From: Urophycis tenuis
Taxonomy: Eukaryota; Chordata; Actinopteri; Gadiformes; Phycidae
DNA length: 64,000 nt
Reading direction: 5' to 3'
Assembly (NCBI GenBank): GCA_036785325.1
Contig: JAXIVH010000002.1
Coordinates: forward strand, 7,249,761-7,313,760
In this document: in pieces, positions 49,104 through 64,000 of the stretch
Position numbering within the stretch: the stretch's first letter is position 1
Layout: each line of letters opens with the position of its first letter
The notes under the pieces: model-generated
Database searches by the model: none
What the model saw: only the letters and a program-made list of their open reading frames with translations
What the model was told of the DNA's origin: nothing
Program-made: the position numbers and the translations under genes

Positions 49104-50997
49104 CGTGTGTTTCGTTCCTCTGCTGGACCCACAGAAAGACGGGAAGAAACGTCTCGGTGAGAAGGGCATGGATTTACAAAACATCAACTCGTTCTCACAG
49201 ACAACCTGCACATACACACACACACACACGCCGAACACACACACGCCGAACACACACACACAGACACACACACACGGTACACTGTGCTAACCTCTGACCT
49301 AACACGGCCCAGCACTTGGTTTCCTCTGATATTAATCAAAATAAGACTAAAATAAAACAAAAATAAAGAAGTGAATACAATTTTAACTCAGGCTGCAACA
49401 AGCCTAACATCCCGCTCTCTAACTTCACAAGTAACTGAACTCTACCATGCACTATACCATAACATGGGGGTCATAACAGCAGATCCCACTTCAAACCACC
49501 CTCTCTCTCTCTCTGTCTGTCTCCCTCTCTCTGCCTTGCCATCGTCTCCATAACGCTCATCTGCAAACACGTACTGTAGACACTTACTGTTCTCTCAGCC
49601 AAACTCTGACAGCAAAGTGACACTTGTGAGGCGAGCGAGGCCGTGTATGTCTCACCCCTCTGCTCTGACCCCTCCCTCTGCAGGCGTGTCAGCCTGCGCT
49701 CCTTCCGTCTTCAGGGTGCCCTTTCACAAAACAGTGAAAGCACGACAGACAGGAACAAAAATAGCTGACTGGCTGGAATCCCCTCCTCCAAATCGCGTCT
49801 GCGTTGAGATGCAATTAATAGTTTGTGGTCCACCGTGAAATTGCTGTAAAAGAAAAGTAGCTTCTGCCAGCTTTAAAATAAAATAAAAAACCCAGTCAGT
49901 GTCTCTCTGTCTCTCTCTCTCTCTCTCTGTCCGTCTGTCTGTCTCTCTCTCTGTCTGTCTCTCTCTCCCTCTCTGAACGACACTCTGTGTCCCCTGAACA
50001 GCCAATGAGATCGAACGGTGCTTCTTCAAATCAGAAGGAGAGACAGAAATAGACCGGCAATTCTGGCAGTTGAGGGGAAAAAAGGAAGCATAAGTTCTTT
50101 AAAAGTGTTCTGAAAACCAAAAAAAAAAGTATATACACAAAGAAAAGACAGCATCCTCAAACTGTGTGGTGTGGTTTTCATTATGCAAAACCCAGGACAC
50201 GCTTTCTTCTGTCACTGATCTTTTGGCAACACTTTCTTCTTCAAGGTTACCTGTTTGTTAGTCTGTTGTCTGCATTACACCGCTAAGCGTGCCGGTATGC
50301 TGTGTGTGCGTGTGTGTGTATGCGTGTGTGTGTTTGTGTGCTTGCATACAATAGACAGAGGCAGGCAATGGCCCTACTTCCTTATTCTTGCAGCGCAGGC
50401 CATCTCTGAACAGTGCTCTGCTTGCTCTCTGCCGGTGAATCATTTGCAAATGGCAGCGCTGCCCATTATACAAATGCTAGCCGCGAGATCCACTGCTGAT
50501 AGCCAATCACACACACATGATACATGCGGCGGTCATAAACTACAAAAATGAGAAGAACAAAGGTGAGCACTGGTGTGCGTTTAATGTGTGTGCGTTGTGT
50601 TATTAGGATTATTTCTTCAGCCTTGGTTTTTTGGGGTTTTTTTTGGTTTACAGGGGCCTTACGGTCACAAAAGGTCACACAGATCAATGCACACATGCGC
50701 AGACACAAACACGCGAACGACGAACGCAAGCGAAGCAAAATAAACACATGAAGCCGAAAAACACTTACAAATTGTTTGCAAGCGAACACATAGCCATGGA
50801 AACGGCATGCCATTTCAACACCATAAAGTATTCGCTTGCGAAGAAATCGGACAGAAGAGGCGCACACACGCACACCCCCTCGTCACAAAGCCCACTGCAG
50901 ACGCCCTGCTTATGGCTGTGAAGCACGGTGAACGCTGCCTATTTTCACACCTTTCTCTGTGACTTCAAAGAAATGTCAACCTTTTGTTGCTTTGGGG

Positions 50998-51088
<91 letters not shown>

Positions 51089-51814
51089 GGTGGGGGGCAC
51101 CAGACACAAGACAACACTGGATCACGAGGACAGGCGCAGCCCGGTGTCAGTGTGGAAATCACAAAATGTTGCATCTTACGTCACCTCCCCACCAAGACGG
51201 CTGACGTCTACACGCGCCTGGGAGGAGAGAGCGTGCAGTGACCGGGGCGGAAGGCTGGACGCGCGAGGGCCGGAGTCACTGAGTCACCCGTATTTCAACC
51301 GACATTCTGACCAACTTATTTGCGAACAGGCAAGAGGAAAGACAATTTTTTTTTTTTTTACAAATATATCTCAATCTCAGGCTGCCCACTACACTTGGCT
51401 TGGATTTGAAACCTTCTAACAGACGCTTTTTGGGTCTGAGGAGATCGGTGTCTGGGCGGGACGATTTAGGCTCCTCCCAGCCCGGCTACGGGGACTTTGT
51501 GTTCGCTGTTGGCCCGAAGAGGGAGAGTGACAATGGGTAGACGACGCTATCGTTTCAGTTATCAGACTGAAGGGATTAAAGGTCAACCAAACCACATCTG
51601 TAGGTAGTTGCGCCGGTCAGGTGGTTTCCAGTATGAGCTCCATGAAAGGCAGGGCTGCAGGGCTGCAGAGCCCCCCCCAGCAACACCATTGGTCCAAACT
51701 CATTTAAAATGACAGAAATGGCCGCTACCCCATCCGCTCATTTCTTCTTGGCAGGTCAATGACACTTTGTGCTATTGGCTAGTGTGTCAGGATCAACGAC
51801 TCATGTGCATTTTA

Positions 51815-51866
<52 letters not shown>

Positions 51867-52690
51867 GCAGTGCACTTTGGAGCCATTCATTCGTGATTAG
51901 AGAGATGTTGCTGCTGCTGAGTGTGTTACAGCGTCATTAAACTTTACAATAATAAATAGCATTTGGTGGACTCACCGACCAGACGTGGCACGGCCTGGCA
52001 CCGACGCTGCCACGGGACTGTGCTCCGGGGAGCCCGGTCGCCGGCGGCCGGGCCCCCCGGCCCCCCCGCTCGCTCTCCTTTGTGAGGGTGTGAGGTCATC
52101 GCCCGGACGGAGGGGGGGCTGACACACACGGCCGCTTGTCATCGTGTCACGCGCCTTCTGCCCCCAAACGCCGGCAGAGTCAGCCTCCTGGTGGAGTCTT
52201 GTTGATCCCCCTCCACCACCTCCTCTTCCTCCTCCTACTCCTCCTTTTCTCTTCTCTTCTCCTCCTGCTGATATGTCGTGCATCTGCCTCTCCTCGTTTT
52301 TTCTCGCTGTCTGAAGATAAGATATCTGGTCTCTCCATTAGGAGCCTGGCCCCCTTCTCCCCTCCCTGTAATTTAGTCCAATCTTCTAAATTACCCTGGT
52401 GTTATCTGGCAGGAGAGAAGAGGCTTCCGGTCTTCCTCCAGCCCCCTCCTCACCCCAATCGGAGTGCTCTCTGTGTAAACGCAACGTGGGTTTAACCGTT
52501 TGTGTTTTTGGGTAATAAAAGTTAGCATCTAAAAGTTGGAAGAAGAAGTTACACTCTATGCATTTTTTGTTTATTTCATGGCTTTGTTTAGCGTACATTT
52601 TATTATTTCATCTGTTTTGGTAACATTCCTCGAGCTCTGCGGTTACTTTTTGCAATTAAACGGACGCATGCTATTAGCTTATTAAACAGT
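49104..52690. other. PTPN6 upstream / CHD4 downstream spacer
   Basis: No supported coding exon. It contains short AC runs near 49210-49275, CT tracts near 49500 and 49900-49970, (GT)42 at 51001-51084, (TA)n at about 51820-51862 and a GC-rich block at 51976-52140. Confidence 0.5.
51976..52150 (-). promoter_or_regulatory. Candidate upstream promoter / 5' non-coding exon of PTPN6
   Basis: A CpG-rich block that ends on the minus strand with GTCTGGTCG|GTGAGTCC, a strong donor-like sequence, about 2.9 kb upstream of the PTPN6 start codon. This fits an untranslated first exon with its promoter, but nothing in the sequence proves the link. Confidence 0.3.
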
Positions 52691-54215
52691 GTTTTATTTT
52701 TATTGTAGTCCTTAAAAACTTACATCAACAATAAAAACAACAAGGTGGTAACCATAATAATAATAATAATAATAATATTCAAATATGTAAAACAAATGAA
52801 CAACATACAGTAAGAAAATTAAATTAACTTAAGATTGCCATCGTTTTCAATGTTGTCCTATGTACCTATCTTAGGGTATCTTAGAGCTATTCCAGGTCCT
52901 TCTTGAGATGTCATAAGATGGGGGGTGGGGGAGGGGGGGGGGGTTACCCTAATAGAATAACTCTGTGGTACGATTAGGAATGTCAAGGTGCTGGTTGGGG
53001 GGGGCGGGTTGGTTGGGGTGGCGTGACCCAAGGGCGAGGAGGAAGAGCCAATCACAGGCTAAGAACACCTGAGCGGAAAGGTAAGGGGGGGGGGGGGGGA
53101 GGGGTGTCATGCCTGGGGGGGAGGCGACACGTCACACACAGATGGAAGATGATGATGATGAGGACAGTCCTCTCGTGTCTCTCTCTCTCTCTCTCACAAG
53201 CGGCGCCCCCGGGGCGTACAAAAAAAACACGTGATTGCTTGTTTTTAAGTGGAAGCGGGAGCCGTGATGCGCAAACAGTCCGACAGTCTTGAGGTTCAAA
53301 AGTTCAAACCGAATTTTCGCACTCCATACTCTTAACCACGCGGCCGCGTCTGCACGGTTCCGGAAGCGACCGCGGACACGCGGAAGGGACGCCCCGAGGA
53401 CGCGAGGCGGCACCGCGGTGGCGGTGAGGCCGTCTGCAGTAGAGATGCACACCAAGTATGCCCTGTTTTTATTACACACGCACACGCACAAACACGCACG
53501 CATACACACCAACACAGCACAGGCGGGAACCTGAATCAACTCCAAAACAAAAAGCTAAATTCCCACACGACTGCCGACATAAAAAAAAACAAAAAACAAA
53601 AAAACAAGCATCACAGAATCCCTTGTTTTTCATCGATAATCCAAAATGTACGCCAAAGCACCGATACTCCTAATATATAAATGCTGCCATCTAGCAATTT
53701 TTTTTCCATGTTTATCATACATATTTACAAGCACACGTTTGACCCTGCTGATAGGACACAACAGAACAGCAGAGCTGGCCCGAAGACAGTGTTCAGGTTT
53801 TTGAGGTGTTTGACTGGGAGTCCCTAGCACAGACAGACAGGGGGCCGTCGGGCCTTAGTGATAGATCAGTTAGTTGTTAAAGAGAAGCCATTTTTACGCT
53901 CTACCCTAGGTCTATGGTTCCAGTCAGTTCAAAATAAGAGCGGGCAGTGCAGGCCTAGTCCAGAGATGGAGGAGGGGGGGGGGAGTGGGTTAGACAGGGG
54001 GAGGCAGAGCGACCAGAGCGCGTTGGTACCTACAGAACAAGGGAGATCAGGCCGGCTGTTTAAAAGGGGGCGGGGAGTGGTGATGTCACCGCCACACTAG
54101 CCAATAGGGTCGCAGTTTGGCCGGTTGAGGTGTGGGAGGGGGAGGTGGGTGGGTGGTGGTAGTGGTGGTGGTAGTGGTGGTGGTGGTGGTGGTTGGGGTG
54201 GGCGGGGGTTCCGGT
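52690..54215 (-). other. Probable CHD4 3'-UTR
   Basis: From the CHD4 stop (54216) to TTTTATTTTTATTG at about 52692 (AATAAA-like on the minus strand) there is no other gene. It contains G-rich runs near 52920-53110 and a GGT-rich tract near 54150-54200. Confidence 0.4.

Positions 54216-64000
<9,785 letters not shown>

Overview
The window is a stretch of a teleost fish nuclear genome. Genes are broken by short GT-AG introns, the encoded proteins are vertebrate immune and chromatin proteins, and the repeats are fish-type: L2 LINE 3' tails with TAAATGTAAATG ends, tRNA-derived SINEs, hAT elements and very dense dinucleotide microsatellites. That microsatellite density recalls cod-like fishes (Gadiformes), but this is inference, not an identification. 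The window contains one 200-N assembly gap (41864-42063).

Layout by position: 1-4135 non-coding; TAPBPL-like tapasin-related protein (minus, 4136-9363, complete, 8 exons); complement C1R (minus, 9912 to about 17902, complete except the signal-peptide exon); complement C1S (minus, 19425-27908, signal exon not found); a CD40-like TNF receptor superfamily member (plus, about 29001-33588, signal exon not found); a cellular retinol-binding protein of the RBP5 type (minus, 34660-36576); PTPN6/SHP-1 (minus, 37338-49103, middle exons missing at the N gap); a gene-poor 3.6 kb spacer; then the C-terminal 902 residues of CHD4 (minus, 54216 to beyond 64000).

The gene set matches the content of the human 12p13.31 neighbourhood (TAPBPL, C1R, C1S, RBP5, PTPN6, CHD4, plus a TNF receptor cluster), so this looks like a conserved immune block. 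C1R and C1S form the protease pair of the C1 complex and here lie in tandem in the same orientation. TAPBPL edits MHC class I peptides, the TNF receptor signals through TRAFs, and SHP-1 dampens immune-receptor signalling. CHD4 is the NuRD remodeller.

The gene models were built by reading each exon, locating AG/GT borders on the coding strand and checking that intron phases agree from exon to exon. All joins kept frame except one odd exon pair in the RBP gene. The most notable observations are: a 40-bp minisatellite in C1R whose every unit carries a copy of the C1R 5' splice site; a C1R protease domain split by two introns; Arg at the usual Gly193 in C1S; two mutually compensating indels in the RBP gene; missing PTPN6 catalytic exons at the assembly gap; transposons inserted within about 10-30 bp of C1R and C1S splice sites; and microsatellites or poly-C tracts that begin at splice sites.
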